Part shown: positions 1-11,326 of the stretch, piece by piece
Position numbering within the stretch: position 1 is the first letter of the stretch
How the letters are laid out: every line of letters begins with the position of its first letter
Source of the DNA: Kalaharituber pfeilii
Lineage: Eukaryota; Ascomycota; Pezizomycetes; Pezizales; Pezizaceae
Reading direction: 5' to 3'
Assembly (NCBI GenBank): GCA_015179045.1
Contig: WHUZ01000023.1
Location: 682,001 to 746,000 of the forward strand
DNA length: 64,000 bases
The notes under the pieces: generated by a model
The model's database searches: none
Seen by the model: the letters and a program-made list of their open reading frames with translations, nothing else
What the model was told of the DNA's origin: nothing
Program-made: the position numbers and the translations under genes

Positions 1-1092
1 ACCAGACGTACACGGGTATATCTTGAGGGAGAGGAGGAGGCCTTCTCTCATCATCATCATCACCGTCATCATCATTTAGCAGTGCAGGTCAACAAAGTAC
101 TCTCAGGGGCGGTGCTATCCCTTTGGAGGAACCGGACCAAAGCTCCATCGTCCCTCGCCATAGCCCATAGGGCAGCACGCGAGTAATGATAAAAAAAAAA
201 AAAAAAGCTCCATCGTGGGCTCCGCATTCACCAAGAGACGGGTCTCACCACAGCAAATTGAAGAAACCAACCCGACCCGCTCTGATAGTCAGCCTGCCGC
301 TGTCGTTCTTGCTGAAGGGAATATTGGCATCCGCAAAAGTGCACGTATTGCAGCAAGGGTCCAGGCATGTACACGCTCGTCACCAGCCCCGACAATCCAA
401 TTACATGTTGATGGAGCACACGGCCGAGACTATAGTGCACAGGCCGCACACACCAGCGCCACCTCTACTATCGCCACTGCCGTTAGCCCCAACCCTACGA
501 CTCCTGGCAGGGCAAGGAGAAGCTCTAGGTCTCAGGTCACCAGCACCAAGACCCGTTCCCCAGGTGCAATCGCACATCCACAAGGACCAGCACTTCTAGC
601 ATACCCACCACTGACTGCACCTACCACGTCAAAAGGCAAAATTCAAATCCTTCGCTACAGCCTCCATACGCAACCACTACCCTTCACAGGCTGATCCTTC
701 GTAGCGAAAGTTCAACCCTCTCCCTACCACCGAACTTTCACTACTCTTCTGGCGAACTGGGCTCTGAGCGTGAGCCTGTCAACACAGAGCTGTTGCAGGC
801 AGCTGGAGCACTGTTGAGCTTGTATCATCAAGCCCATGTTCTGGCAATTCAGGATTCAGGTGTTAACAGTGAGTTGAAATTGAAGAAGGAGAGTGCGTCG
901 TCTGACACCCGAGGCACGGCGAGTAAGCGTGTGACTTCGGTGTCATACTGGGCAGAGGAAGCACCATGTTCATGCTCCTTAGTTGCGGAAAGCTGTAAGG
1001 ATTCCAGCACAGTCGCTGAACAGGAACGTGACGAAAGGGCGAGAAGAAGGAAGGCTTGGCTGGATGTCATTTTACGGAATAACCGAGACTGA
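1..1092 (+). pseudogene. Gene fragment of unknown function, split by a micro-insertion
   Basis: If the 52-bp insertion at 152-203 and one copy of its 13-bp duplication are ignored, one frame is open from near the window start (Ser-rich stretch) through position 694. It includes KRRVSPQQIEETN and a basic RKSARIAARVQ segment. A second open stretch in another frame runs from about 730 to a stop at 1092 and has a helical LLQAAGALLSLYHQA segment and a very basic end (ERARRRKAWLDVI). An unseen intron or an indel near 690-790 would join them. The composition (Ser/Pro/Thr-rich, basic patches) would fit a nuclear or regulatory protein, but I recognise no domain. The insertion adds 65 bp and therefore shifts the frame, so this copy is probably dead. 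The 5' part lies outside the window. Confidence 0.4.
152..203 (+). mobile_element. Micro-retroelement, family A
   Basis: The core CGCCATAGCCC...GGGC...GCGAGTAATGAT is followed by an A tract. It is flanked by a 13-bp direct repeat AAAGCTCCATCGT at 139-151 and 204-216, a target-site duplication. The inserted DNA is only 52 bp and interrupts an open reading frame. Confidence 0.9.
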
Positions 1093-1182
1093 TAATGGGT
1101 GAAGGTGAATGGCGCAGCGTCACATAGCAGAGAGTATCTGACGACTGGATTGGACTCTAGATTGGCCTTTATATTGTTTGCT

Positions 1183-1267
1183 TTTTTTTTTTTTTTTAAA
1201 AAAAAACATTAGCCTACTCGCTTGCCGCCCTGAGGGCTATGGCGATGTTTTTAGATACATAGTGAAG
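1183..1267 (-). mobile_element. Micro-retroelement, family A, with T-run then A-run
   Basis: Flanked by a 12-bp duplication ATATTGTTTGCT (1171-1182 and 1268-1279). On the plus strand it starts with a T tract, then an A tract, then the reversed family A hairpin and about 25 bp of extra upstream sequence. The oligo(T)-oligo(A) terminus differs from the plain A tail of most copies. Confidence 0.85.
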
Positions 1268-1561
1268 ATATTGTTTGCTTATGCTTTGTAAAGATTGATA
1301 AAAAATCAGTCAACTTTCCGTTCACCGTTTCACTTTCCAATTCCTCTTGTCTCACCCGCTTGCGGGTTTCATGAGATGTGAGCTACTGCGCAGTATTCCC
1401 TACCTTGCTTTTGTGTCTGTTGAGGGCAATTGGAGGCGCATAAGGTGTTCAAAGCAATCCACGGCAAATACTCTGTCGATTCTTAAAAACCCCGTTCTAC
1501 TCATAACTAAACTCATTTATACCGAGGATTACAAACATATCCTTACCTTGGTGCCCCGTTT

Positions 1562-1625
1562 TTTTTAATTTTTTTATTTTTTAAATCACATAACCCCGCT
1601 TGTAGCACGTGGCCATGGCAGGGTT
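1562..1625 (-). mobile_element. Micro-retroelement, family B
   Basis: A T-rich tail is followed by the reverse of the family B core (ACCCCGCTTGTAG...GGCCATGGCAGGG). The 14-bp duplication TTGGTGCCCCGTTT flanks it at 1548-1561 and 1626-1639. Confidence 0.9.
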
Positions 1626-1900
1626 TGGTGCCCCGTTTCCTCATGATTCCTGTCAGCATATTTTGTGTTATTTACCTTAAGGCACAGTCACAGCCATAGT
1701 AACACTATAAACCATGGCAGCTGCTTTCCCCAATACAAAAGAACCGCAATTGGCAACGCACACCAGACTCTACTCGAAACACGAACCCATACAGCTCCTC
1801 GCTACTTGTCCTATCGACTCCTTCGAAACCTGAACCCTAAATCGGATATATGCTTAATCTAACTGACGGAACCTTGCTTCCGACGCTTGTGGCAGTAGGA

Positions 1901-1930
1901 TAGGGTAGGGTAGGGTAGGGTAGGGTAGGG
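1901..1930 (+). repeat. Interstitial (TAGGG)6 array
   Basis: Six perfect copies of TAGGG. The unit is one base shorter than the usual fungal telomere unit TTAGGG, so this is a telomere-like microsatellite, not a chromosome end; unique-looking sequence continues on both sides. Confidence 0.9.
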
Positions 1931-1939
1931 CAAACTCAA

Positions 1940-3238
1940 TTAGCGAGGAAATAAGGTTTGACCGGGATATTAAACTTGGCACTCTATGCCATACTTTAGC
2001 GATACCATGGAATTCACCACAACTAGATATTAGTTATACGCCTCTACTCAGCTGCAGGGAGTAATGTATTAGGTACTTTGGAAACCATGGATACGATGAA
2101 TGCTACATGCGACGGCCGGCACTCGAACTTAGCAGTAAGCATCGCACAAAACTTGTTCCTGCGGGCTAGAATTCACTCTATTCCTATTGTGAAGTAAATG
2201 CCTTAAAGCTCCAACAGTCTCTATGCAGTCTTAAAGGGTAAGTTCCAGAGTTATTCACTTGGGAACCCAGTGTTGATGAAAATCTCAAACTTACATCTGT
2301 GTTCGGGGAGAAAGGCCATGATACCCAAAGGAGGTTCTAATTCGCATATTGTAAAGAATAGCAAAATATACAACTCCATAAATAATCCAAGTCGACGATG
2401 TTAATTTGCAGTTCAAATGAACGGGTGAAATTCAAGTCCTACTTATTCTTAACCCTGTTGCTAAGAACTTTTAGACCGAATGTTGTGGAACCGCAACCGG
2501 GGCAGTTCCCCACGATTGACAGGTAGACATAGCGATGCTTAAGATGGAAGTCCATAGGTTTGAAAGAACCACTGAACTTTGGGAATTGTCAGCTGCACAT
2601 TTACAATAGATGGGATCAAATTCGTTGAGTCGAGTCGAGTGTTGCGGGCAATGCGTTCTCTCCACGTGATCCAACCCCGATCAGGATTACGTAGCCATTT
2701 CCAAAACATATACTATTATTCATGTAGCTCATCCTAAATACGACATAAACCAACCCAAGAAGTCAAATTTTAGAGGCTCGTAACCCGTGAAGCAGGCATT
2801 GTCAGAGCAGCCAAATGTATTCCCATATATACTTAGTTACTTTGAGGAAGCATTCCTTATTGACAATGGACAGTATTCATGTCAGGCTGTTCTGGCCCAC
2901 TCGGAAAATCTCCCGTTCGCGAATAAATTGGTTTAGGGCAGAACAGCCGGTTGGTAGTGGTGCCGGTCAGTTCGCTAATGGGGCTGGCTTGCTAGGGAAT
3001 ACTATAGTAGCTTAGCCTACTCAAGAACTTGTTAAAATTGATTATGAAACAAAAGATTCTTGCTACAGCTAGCATACAAGCAATACCATTTATGTATTTA
3101 CTGCGTCCAAGTCGGTATTGGTCACAATATCCTATAAGCCTAGAGTTATACTGACAAGCACATTTTCTCTGGCAAAAAGAGTCTGGATATATCACTACAT
3201 CTGCATCAGGTATTCCTCTTCCCCTGAGCGAAAGCTGA
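1940..3238. other. No gene recognised
   Basis: Only short overlapping open frames occur here on both strands, with no recognisable protein, tail hairpin or inverted repeat. I see nothing to annotate. Confidence 0.5.
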
Positions 3239-3242
3239 AAGC

Positions 3243-3450
3243 AATATCTTTACAGGCAGAGATATCCGGAATCGTCCGCCACATGTGGTGTCGTTCAGTT
3301 TTCCTCTTCTGGACGATGACAGGGATTGCGTCGCCTGGTTGGGCTTTGCGTTGTTGCCAAGCATCCTGTTGGGTTGCTGTATTATTGCGGGCTAATCTAA
3401 CTCTTAGCATTGGTGGAGAATTCCGGATATCTCTGCCTGTCAAGATATCG
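3243..3450. mobile_element. Small inverted-repeat element (MITE-like)
   Basis: About 30 bp at 3243-3272 (AATATCTT, ACAGGCAGAGATATCC, GGAAT) reappears inverted at 3420-3450 with a few mismatches. The 147-bp spacer has no coding potential. The flanks do not show a clear target duplication, so a decayed MITE or a simple hairpin are both possible. Confidence 0.45.
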
Positions 3451-3538
3451 CTTAAAGATTTCACTTAGACAAAGAGAAACACTTTGGGAACACTTGTTAA
3501 TTTTTATCTTGGAATTTTTCTCCGAAAGGAAATAAGTC

Positions 3539-3591
3539 TTTTTTTTTTTTTAATATCAATAATTGCGTGCCGCCCTGAGGGCTATGGCGAT
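3539..3591 (-). mobile_element. Micro-retroelement, family A
   Basis: A T tract, AATATCAATAATTGCG and the family A hairpin in reverse. Flanked by AAATAAGTC at 3530-3538 and 3592-3600. The element ends two bases past the hairpin base. Confidence 0.88.
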
Positions 3592-4229
3592 AAATAAGTC
3601 ATTAGAATAGAACCGGAATGATAACCTGTAGCAACCGATAAGTCTGTCGCAATTGTATCGATTTTTAGCTCGTAAATACAAGTACCCAAGTAAATTTAAG
3701 AGCAAATGCCTCAGCCGTAGATGGCCACGATTGGGAGTGCTATATGAGCTGTGGAGAGACCTAGTGATACTTTCCACTTAAGGGTATTTTGGTCAGGCTG
3801 GCAGGTAATTCTCTTTACTTAATGTCCGTTACATTAATAGTTCCAGCTATGTACTCTGCGAAAATAATACCGTATAGACTGAAGATGACCTTTGAAGTGG
3901 GTCCTCCAATGAGAAAAATGCAAACAAACTCACGTTCTTGGATGAGCAGGGTAGCCTAGCCGCCCGACGAATTGGTATCCGTCCGCAGGCCAGGCAGTTC
4001 ATGAATGGACTGGCGAGAAAATGCACCAGAACAAGGCTGTGAGGGAGATTGAGTTTTGGCGTCGGCCAGCTTGACGGGAAGAGGTAATGGCAACGGGACT
4101 GATACAGTTTTCAATTATTGATCTATTGAGGAAGGGGGGACGAATTCTGTGTAGTAGTGGCTCTGGTTCTAGTAGCTAGGCCCAGAGGAGCTAGAATTAG
4201 AGGATGCAGCCACTCTATTGCGCGCTCAA

Positions 4230-5100
4230 ACTTTACTTAAATGTTTCTAGAATATTATTCAAAGACTTTAATAATAAATAAATAATATTACAAATGTTTC
4301 TTAGTTTTTATATAGTCTTACTAACTTTACTTAAATCTATTTCTAAGAATTATATTACTTATATATCTGTTAGTATAAAAATAAATATTATATAAGTTTA
4401 TAATAATATATAGAAAAAAAGAAAAAATATTTTTCTAAAATATACTTTTAATATTATCTGCTTATAAGCTTTTAAAATTAATCTTATTAGTAAATAAACT
4501 CTTAATTTTATTTATAATATTTAAAAATACTACTTATACTATTTCATCTTTATATTTATTATATTTTTATTACTATAATAATTAAATATACTTTTATATT
4601 CTTATTATTTATAAGTTTATTATTTCTTATAATATTATTTTTATCTTTAATATTTGAAAAATAAAGTAGCTTTTTAAAAAAATAATAATATAAGTAAAGT
4701 AAAAAAATAAAAATAATAAATTATATATATTAGTATAAAGATACAAATATTAAAAAAATATAGAATTTAAAACTCTAATTTAATTTTTTAATTTAATTCT
4801 ATGATTACATCTACTAGTACTATATAAATAATAATCTATATACTAGTAATATTTAATACTTTAATACTAGTTTTATATTCTTTTTAATATTAAATATATC
4901 TTATAGAATATATATTTAATATATATAATAAAGTAATTATAAATTATATTAACTATATTAATTCTAAATTAAAAGAAAAAAAAAAGTAAAAATACTACTT
5001 TTATAGTATCTATAACTCTATTGCTTCTATATCGAATAAAATAACTTCTTCTAGTACCTACTAGCAAATACTTACTTTATATAATACTATTAGTTTTGAA
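4230..5100. other. Extremely AT-rich block
   Basis: Almost pure A/T with many TATA and TTA runs and no usable open frame; GC content rises abruptly at both edges. In fungi such blocks are usually old repeats mutated by RIP or AT-biased decay. No element boundaries can be read, so its origin is unresolved. The preceding 3780-4229 stretch also holds no recognised gene. Confidence 0.7.
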
Positions 5101-5382
5101 AGCCGCCAAGAAGCTTGTAAAGGTAGATTGAGAGAATCAGCAAAATCTATATAGTCTAACACCGGTAGTGTATAGATGTGCGAGAAGTTCAAGTTGTAAT
5201 AAACATTGCCCGATGCAACACAAGTTAGAGTATTAAGGTTGCCATGGAAGCCTATTTCTTGTTTGTAGGTTCTATTTTTATAAAGAGTACGACATTAATG
5301 GATGCGACTAGTACCAGTAGTAGAAAGGAAAACATATTGTTAACACTTCGGACGTTCCTTCTTGGTAAAGTATTCCTCCGCT

Positions 5383-5510
5383 GCCGTAGTCCGCCGACCC
5401 ACCGCCTCATAACCTCCAAACCATAACCGTAGATCTCCCGCCGCTGAGCTGTCGCCACAGAACTGCTGCTGCGGTCCGCCGCCGATGGCGTACCTCTTGA
5501 CAAGGCCATA
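5383..5510 (+). mobile_element. Fragment resembling a gypsy-element leader
   Basis: The wording here (CCGCCGACCCACCGCC, CGCCGCTGAGC, GTACCTCTTGACAAGGCC) closely parallels 62145-62250, which lies just upstream of a gypsy-type gag relic. I infer a diverged 5' fragment of the same family. No LTR ends or duplications are visible. Confidence 0.35.
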
Positions 5511-6115
5511 GTCAGGTACTTAGTTGTACAGAACTACCTACCTCCGGAACGTAATATACTCCAAAACTCACTAGTAGTCTATTTAATGTAGTAGGGAAAC
5601 ATCATGTAGAGAGTCTCTAGAACTATAAGATAGACATATATATATATTGAGATATTTTTCTAACTACTGGCAATACTAACTAATAAATTTAGATAATAAT
5701 TACTACTATATATATGTAATGTATGTAATGTACTAGAGATACTCACTCTGCTCTTTGCATAGCTTACAACTATTGGTCTTATTATTACTATTATTTATTT
5801 CATTGATATTCTTGTTTATATCTAATATGAATACAATACTAAATAAACTGCTCTTACCGTACTCTGTACACATCTCTACTCAAATAGCCATATAATATCT
5901 CCATTTTTTAGTAAGTACTGCGAGCAGTTAAGAAGCTATATTTATTATATATATTTAAAATTCAAAAGTCCAACGTCGACTGTAGTGGAAAGGTTTTTAT
6001 CGAGGTAAGCAGTAATGTCTTGCTTTTACAGATAGCATCTGGTTTGAGTAGCAAGTGTTGGAATTAAACCTACGCAAACCCGAGGTGGACTTCGCCACTA
6101 ACTGGCTATAAGCGT
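5511..6115. other. AT-rich intergenic stretch
   Basis: AT-rich with short simple runs such as (TA)n near 5636-5650. No gene or element recognised. Confidence 0.5.
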
Positions 6116-6116
6116 A

Positions 6117-6180
6117 TTTTTTTATGTCATTACTCGCGTGCCGCCCTGTGGGCTATGGCGAGGTGTTTAGTTACATATAA
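6117..6180 (-). mobile_element. Family A tail without visible duplication
   Basis: A short T tract, ATGTCATTACTCGCG and the complete reversed family A hairpin, then GTGTTTAGTTACATA, which also follows the hairpin in the LINE-A copy at 38 kb. No convincing flanking duplication was found, so the insertion is older or its upstream end is obscured. Confidence 0.7.
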
Positions 6181-6467
6181 TGGAGTAGTGAATAAGGAAA
6201 CAAAGGGAAGTAATAAAGATTCACAACGTTCACAAGTGAAATCACTACTGTATCCTCGTCACTTATATTTCATAATATTCACTCAGACTATACAAATTCC
6301 ATGGCAACACCACTAAACTATAACGTGTACATTTAACGCAGGGGTATGAGCTGCAGCGTACATATCCAGGACTCCAAGCTATAGCAACAAGAGGAGAACG
6401 AAGAAAATAAGCAGCATGGGCGAATCAAAAGTGTCCTACAGCGTCTCCGCATTCCCGGGATTAGATG

Positions 6468-7352
6468 CTAGGGTCCTATAATAGTACCATCGTCAGTTGG
6501 GGATACAGCTACACAAGGTTGAAGCACACACTTTTGCAATTGAGCAAGATCCAGAGCAATTGTATGCATGTCAGGGTACAGCCCTGCCCAACACTTCTCA
6601 ATGATGCTGCCCATATCGAGGTCCACAACATGCGGAAATTTATTTGCATTGTAACAGTCCTCAACTTCGTCATCCGTCAAATCTGCATATGGAGGACTCC
6701 CCGTAGCCACCTCGTAAAGCACCGAGCCGACCGCAAAAACCTCGGTCTCCACAGTAATTCCTATTGGGTCTGAATATCGCGGGGAGCAGTTTCGGGCTGA
6801 ATACAATGCCACTGACTGTTCTCCATCAACACAAGATCCTGCAAAATCGATGACCTTGGCATGTTTGTCTTTGTCCAAGAGAACGTTGTGGCTAGATATG
6901 TCTCCATGTAGCACGCCAAGCTGGTGGAGATGGTGTATACCGCATACGATTTCGGTAGCCCACTGAATCCGCTGTAGTAGTGGGATGGAATCAATGCCTT
7001 CTGACAAGGCATGTTTCAAAGTACAATCAAGACGCTCCATAACGATTCCGTCCGGTGACAGCTCGATGCAGCGAACAATGTTAGGATGTGGATTCGAAAG
7101 AAGTCGCTGGAAGACCTTTCGCTCAACCAGGATGCACTCCTTGCTGGCGGCGTCAAGGTCGTTTTCGCATTTTATGACTGTTTTATCGTCCAGTGAGTAC
7201 ACATCCCCTGATAACCCAAAGCCGACTAGTTCTGCGCCGTCCATTATTGCTGGCACTGAGGCGGGAGTAGAAATGTTGATACAAACGTTGATACCTTCAA
7301 TATCGGCAGAGGTAGACATGTTGCTGGGCCTGAGACTAGACATGTTGTGCAA
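6468..7352 (-). CDS. Atypical fungal protein kinase, single exon
   Basis: A 294-residue protein with a full kinase-domain layout. It has a glycine loop GFGLSGDV (about residue 43), an ATP-site lysine in VIKCE, and a catalytic loop HGDISSHNVLL where most kinases have HRDLKxxN. DFAGSC stands where DFG is expected, and a C-lobe follows with AVGSVLYEVATGSPPYAD. The Asp of HGD and the Asn are kept, so catalysis is possible; HGDIS is a known variant in expanded fungal kinase families. There is no signal peptide or membrane segment, so it should be cytosolic. The start at 7352 is the first ATG, with a second at residue 4 and a third at residue 12; the domain begins near residue 38. It has no stops or insertions, unlike its neighbours. 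The substrate is unknown. Confidence 0.85.
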   Translation of the reverse strand: MHNMSSLRPSNMSTSADIEGINVCINISTPASVPAIMDGAELVGFGLSGDVYSLDDKTVIKCENDLDAASKECILVERKVFQRLLSNPHPNIVRCIELSPDGIVMERLDCTLKHALSEGIDSIPLLQRIQWATEIVCGIHHLHQLGVLHGDISSHNVLLDKDKHAKVIDFAGSCVDGEQSVALYSARNCSPRYSDPIGITVETEVFAVGSVLYEVATGSPPYADLTDDEVEDCYNANKFPHVVDLDMGSIIEKCWAGLYPDMHTIALDLAQLQKCVLQPCVAVSPTDDGTIIGP

Positions 7353-8320
7353 TCGGGGACAAGTTCGAAGTCACAACGTTAGGGGGAAGTCAGCGAGCTG
7401 AGAATTTGTAATGTAAGCTGCTAGCCTTGGCGGCTTAGGTATTACCACCTCAGTACTACTACTAGGATGTCTAGCTAACACCAACAAGTAGGCTGGTGGT
7501 AATGGGTTGCCCGGCACGGTGTAAGTAACTGCTAAGATTAGCAATCTTGGTTACTGACTATGATCGGCAGTCCTGTTTCGCAAAGGGTATTGCGCAATAA
7601 CCTCTTCTATTTTATTCATTGTCTTTTGCATAGGCGCCGGAGTCATGATTGTTGGAGATCTGCATTAAGTCTTTTGCATAGGCGCCGGAGTTATGATTAT
7701 TATTAGCATGAGATCTGCATCAAGGCGTTTCGGATTTCTTATCAATATCGCATAGTTTTCATGTATGGGTTGGTCAACTGTTAAGGCTGTTTCCACTTGG
7801 CATTTTCAGGGCCTGGCTTGATCCCCAGGTACCGTTTGAACTGGATTAACTATACTGTCCTGAAAGAATTACTTCTGTATAAATGAGAAGCCGGACCCAC
7901 TGGAGTTAGAGGGGCAAGGACCCGGAACTCGACCCTAACAAATATAACGCTTATTTACTTCTTAACTACTTCGTTTCTATAGCGACTCTTTACTTAGTTA
8001 ATTAGTAGACGGCCTACCTTACGTACCCCGTAACGGCCTCGAACCAGGCATTGCTACTAGTAGGTACTTAGGATCTTGGCAGATGTATTACTTAAGCAAT
8101 GGTGTTTCTATACTTACTGTTGTACTTCGGAAATTGTAAGCACCCCCACAAAACTAAAACCCTCCATACCTATGTCCCAAGCACCTATCCCATGGTATTT
8201 CAACCCAACTTGTAAAACTTTACTTTACAAGCACCTGGAATAATAAAAGCTAGGCCTATAGGCTCCAATGCTACCATCAAGTACAGCCTAGTCGCTGAAT
8301 GAAGATGCCAGAATCAGTCC
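7353..8320. other. Intergenic; contains a 48-bp tandem duplication
   Basis: No gene recognised. A unit beginning GTCTTTTGCATAGGCGCCGG at 7621 is repeated from 7669 with a few differences and a small insertion, ending near 7728. The rest is unremarkable. Confidence 0.55.
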
Positions 8321-8642
8321 ATTGTTATCGGAGGAAGCCGGTAGGATGACAGAGATTCTCACCTTTATGTCCCAGAAAGGATTCAGCTTCCATACATTTT
8401 TAAATGCCTTCCTTGATAACCCGACATCTCACATCGGCTGTAAGGCTGTACGTTTTACTAGAAAGGGAGGGGTTTTCATCGCGTTCATCAGTAAGGTGCT
8501 CGAAAGCTCTGGTTTTGCAAAGGGAGCTCGAGATCCAAGTTTACAAGCCATACAAGACTTTCAAGAAGGTATAGGGGAACCTTTAGTGGATTGGTTTATC
8601 CGGCTATTGTCTAAGGAAGCACAAACATTGAGCAAAAGATAC

Positions 8643-8706
8643 TGGCCCTGCCTTGGCGAGCAGCTGCGCGCGGGGTCACGTGACAAAAAAAAAAAAAAAA
8701 AAAAAA
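8643..8706 (+). mobile_element. Micro-retroelement, family B
   Basis: GGCCCTGCCTTGGCGAGC...GCGGGGTCACGTGAC followed by an A tract, flanked by the 13-bp duplication GAGCAAAAGATAC at 8630-8642 and 8707-8719. It lies inside the DUF6589-like relic. Confidence 0.95.
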
Positions 8707-10723
8707 GAGCAAAAGATACCCGATATAGATTGGCACCAGCAGACTTGACCCTAGATCATGCAACAAGCTTTGATATACAGACTGGAATGGATATCAAGGG
8801 TGAAGAAGAGGATCCTGAGCTTGAAGACCCAGAGACTACAAACTCAAAGTAGGTAGAGAAAAGCAGTAAAAAGGAAAACATCTCTATATCTATAATCGCT
8901 CAAATGATATTTGCCAGTACAAATTATGCTAATGCATTCCAGACAATGATTGGTTATTATTTGGCTGCAACCAACACCTCTAAGTACATAATATCTGTGC
9001 TTAATTTTCTGGGCATCAGTATCTCGTACAGCTCAATTATTAAGGCCACTTCAGCTTGCGCAGTTGCAAGTGGGAAGGCATTGCACGATACGGTAGTGGC
9101 AGGACTGGTTGTGGAGGGGTTCTGGGATAACATGACCATGTCTCAGCAGGTTGGAGAAGAAATTACTACAAACCGCCATGAGTTTTTGAATTAGACAGCA
9201 CGAGATGCGTGGCAATTGAAACCACCTACAGTATGTCCTCTTGATTGGAAAAAGAGTAAGGGTTGGAAAAAGTTAGAGAGACTCGAGCCAGGGAGTAGTA
9301 TAGTACCTGAAGACTTCGATCCTATAGATATTGATAATTATAGCAACAGCAATGACATCATGAACCTTGAGAAAAATAAGTGTAGTCCATGCTTGGACCG
9401 GGGGCAGCTTTTTCGTGATATCAACACCACCGACTTAAACAGCTTGGATCTGATGGAAGTATTACGTCTGGAACAGCTGGAAGGTTATTGAGAAGAAACC
9501 GCAATTGGACATATTGGTCGTGTGCCTTGAGAAACTTGCAGAGGTAGGACACTTAAGTTGCACAAAGTGGAGCGTCCAGCGGTACCTGAGATTTACCATA
9601 TCCCTGTGGAGGCAACAAAAGTATGGTCCCTACCAACTTTAGAAATAGATGAGTCAACTCTAGATGGGAATGCGCAGTTAATGGAAGAGTTCCTGATAAG
9701 TATAGAGGTGGCCCCGGAAAGAATGGCAGAAAGAAGCACTTTGCTGGCAGGAGACTTGATGAGTGTGCATCGTACAAATGGTGTGATTTAATTGCACAAA
9801 AGGGATCTCCTAGAGCACCGTATAGATTAGATAATCACTATCAATGGACAACTGCATACTGGAATGACAAGTACTTCAGCTGTGATGGAGTGTAATGGAG
9901 GGAGACCTGATGGTAGGGACCCGAGTTCCATGAGGCGTATAGCTGCGCTTTTGGGCTGCAATAAGATATTCGATTTGAAGAATGTGAAATATTATTCTTC
10001 CATGCATCGTTTTATCTATCAAACTTGGAAAGGGCATGTTCTTGCTGCCGCAATTGAACTGGCATCATAGCAGTCAACATCTGTTCAAAATATTGATACA
10101 ATGCAGGCTTGGTTAGAAGAAGATCCAGAACGATTGAGTGAACTTGCTCGCAAGGTCGTGGAGGAGTACATGAGTCCGAAAAAAGTAACAGTTATGAGGC
10201 GCAGAGCTAAGCAAGCTGGAGTGAAGTACTGGGAGCGTTTGGTGGAAGAACTGGAAGAATTATTGGCAAGTAAAGGCCCTGTGGGATCTGCAAATGGGGC
10301 GCGTCGCAAAGAGAAGAAGTGGTAGAAGGAGAGTCTTGAGATCAAACCCCAATTTGTTGGAAGTTTGAATGTTATTGTATTTGTCAAAGAACCTGGCCAG
10401 ATATTCTTCTAAGTCGGTAGAACCATGAAAAACGGTGAGTATTTGCTTGCTAAAGCTTCTTATAATTTGTTGAACTTGAAAGACCGAGGATCAGAAAATG
10501 TACAGAAAAAGTACCCTATGAAACCTTCTGTTGGTTTACTGGACACATGTAGCCAGAAGATGCTTCACCATTGAGGCTAATAAAACCGATTCTCAGGATG
10601 TAGCTGTAGAGCGGATTAATAACTACTGTGCGCATGAGGATGACTGCAGGCCACTTATGTATCCCATAGCACCAGAAGAGTGAAGAATGGCATGATTCTT
10701 CCCAAATCTTATACAGGTCCATT

Positions 10724-10986
10724 GAATCACCGGAATGCCGATGGTGCGGGGAGGCCCCGGAAAACTGGGAACATGTACGGAAAGACTGCAAGGCGTGGGC
10801 TAGGAAATGCGGGGGGCGGAAGGTATAAGACAGATTGATAAGGGAGTAAACATACGGGAGATCTTGGAATGGGCACGGGGAGAATAGATGAGAGTGACGC
10901 ATATATTTCACTTATTTTATGTATTTAAATATCGCCATAGCCCATAGGGCGGCATGCGATTAATGAAAGAAAAAAAAAAAAAAAAT
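10724..10986 (+). mobile_element. LINE-A, 5'-truncated 263-bp copy
   Basis: Flanked by the 13-bp duplication ATACAGGTCCATT at 10711-10723 and 10987-10999. It encodes the end of LINE-A ORF2 (SPECRWCGEAPENWEHV and REILEWARGE), then a short 3' UTR, the family A hairpin and an A tail. It is a textbook target-primed, 5'-truncated insertion and links the family A hairpin to the LINE-A protein. Confidence 0.93.
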
Positions 10987-10999
10987 ATACAGGTCCATT

Positions 11000-11300
11000 T
11001 TATACAGCCATTCACCAGTACGTGGATGACTGGGATTCTAGAAATCTAAGAATGTTGTGATACGATTGTAACCAGAGATCCGTTTCAGTAGCCGGTGGCG
11101 TTCGTCAACTATTTTGTATTAGTCTTACTACTTGGAAAGAGTGAAGACCACTCAACTAATTCTTTTTCTGAGTTCTTTGTTTTAGCTCTATGTCTCTAGT
11201 TTTCTTCAATTGCTGCAACTGACGTTCCTCATTCCCTAGGGCATAGGTGTAAGCACATTTCCAGGGACCTACTTGATGTCCCGAAAGGGTATATATGTCT
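11000..11300. other. Continuation of decayed sequence
   Basis: Right of the LINE-A insertion the reading (YTAIHQYVDDWDSRN) may continue the broken gene on the left, but stops are frequent and nothing can be assigned. Confidence 0.35.
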
Positions 11301-11326
11301 GGTAGACTTGATTGCTGCGCTTCACT

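Larger units (their letters stand above)
8322..10990 (+). pseudogene. Decayed DUF6589-like gene
   Basis: A series of open stretches reads as one protein broken by stops and shifts: 8322-8642 (TFLNAFLDNPTSHIGC, FQEGIGEPLVDW), 8720-8849, 8904-9191 (FASTNYANAFQTMIGYYLA), 9216-9488, 9558-9788 (LEIDESTLDGNAQL, LLAGDLMSVHRTN), 9864-10067 and 10101-10322. The order and phrases match large fungal proteins grouped, as I recall, under DUF6589, whose function is unknown and which may be transposon-related. Several breaks are TAG or TGA codons at otherwise continuous positions, e.g. after HEFLN at 9192-9194. Two retro-insertions lie inside it: a micro-element at 8643-8706 and a LINE-A piece at 10724-10986. 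It cannot make a full protein. The family name rests on memory, not on a search. Confidence 0.55.

Noticed and set aside
139..216. Micro-elements as simple recombination footprints or assembly adapters
   Set aside because: Different duplications at each site, both orientations and independent mutations show biological insertion.
1901..1930. Telomere or chromosome end
   Set aside because: Only six TAGGG units, one base short of TTAGGG, with ordinary sequence on both sides.
4230..5100. Centromere core or mitochondrial insert
   Set aside because: AT-richness alone is not evidence; no satellite repeat or mitochondrial gene is visible.
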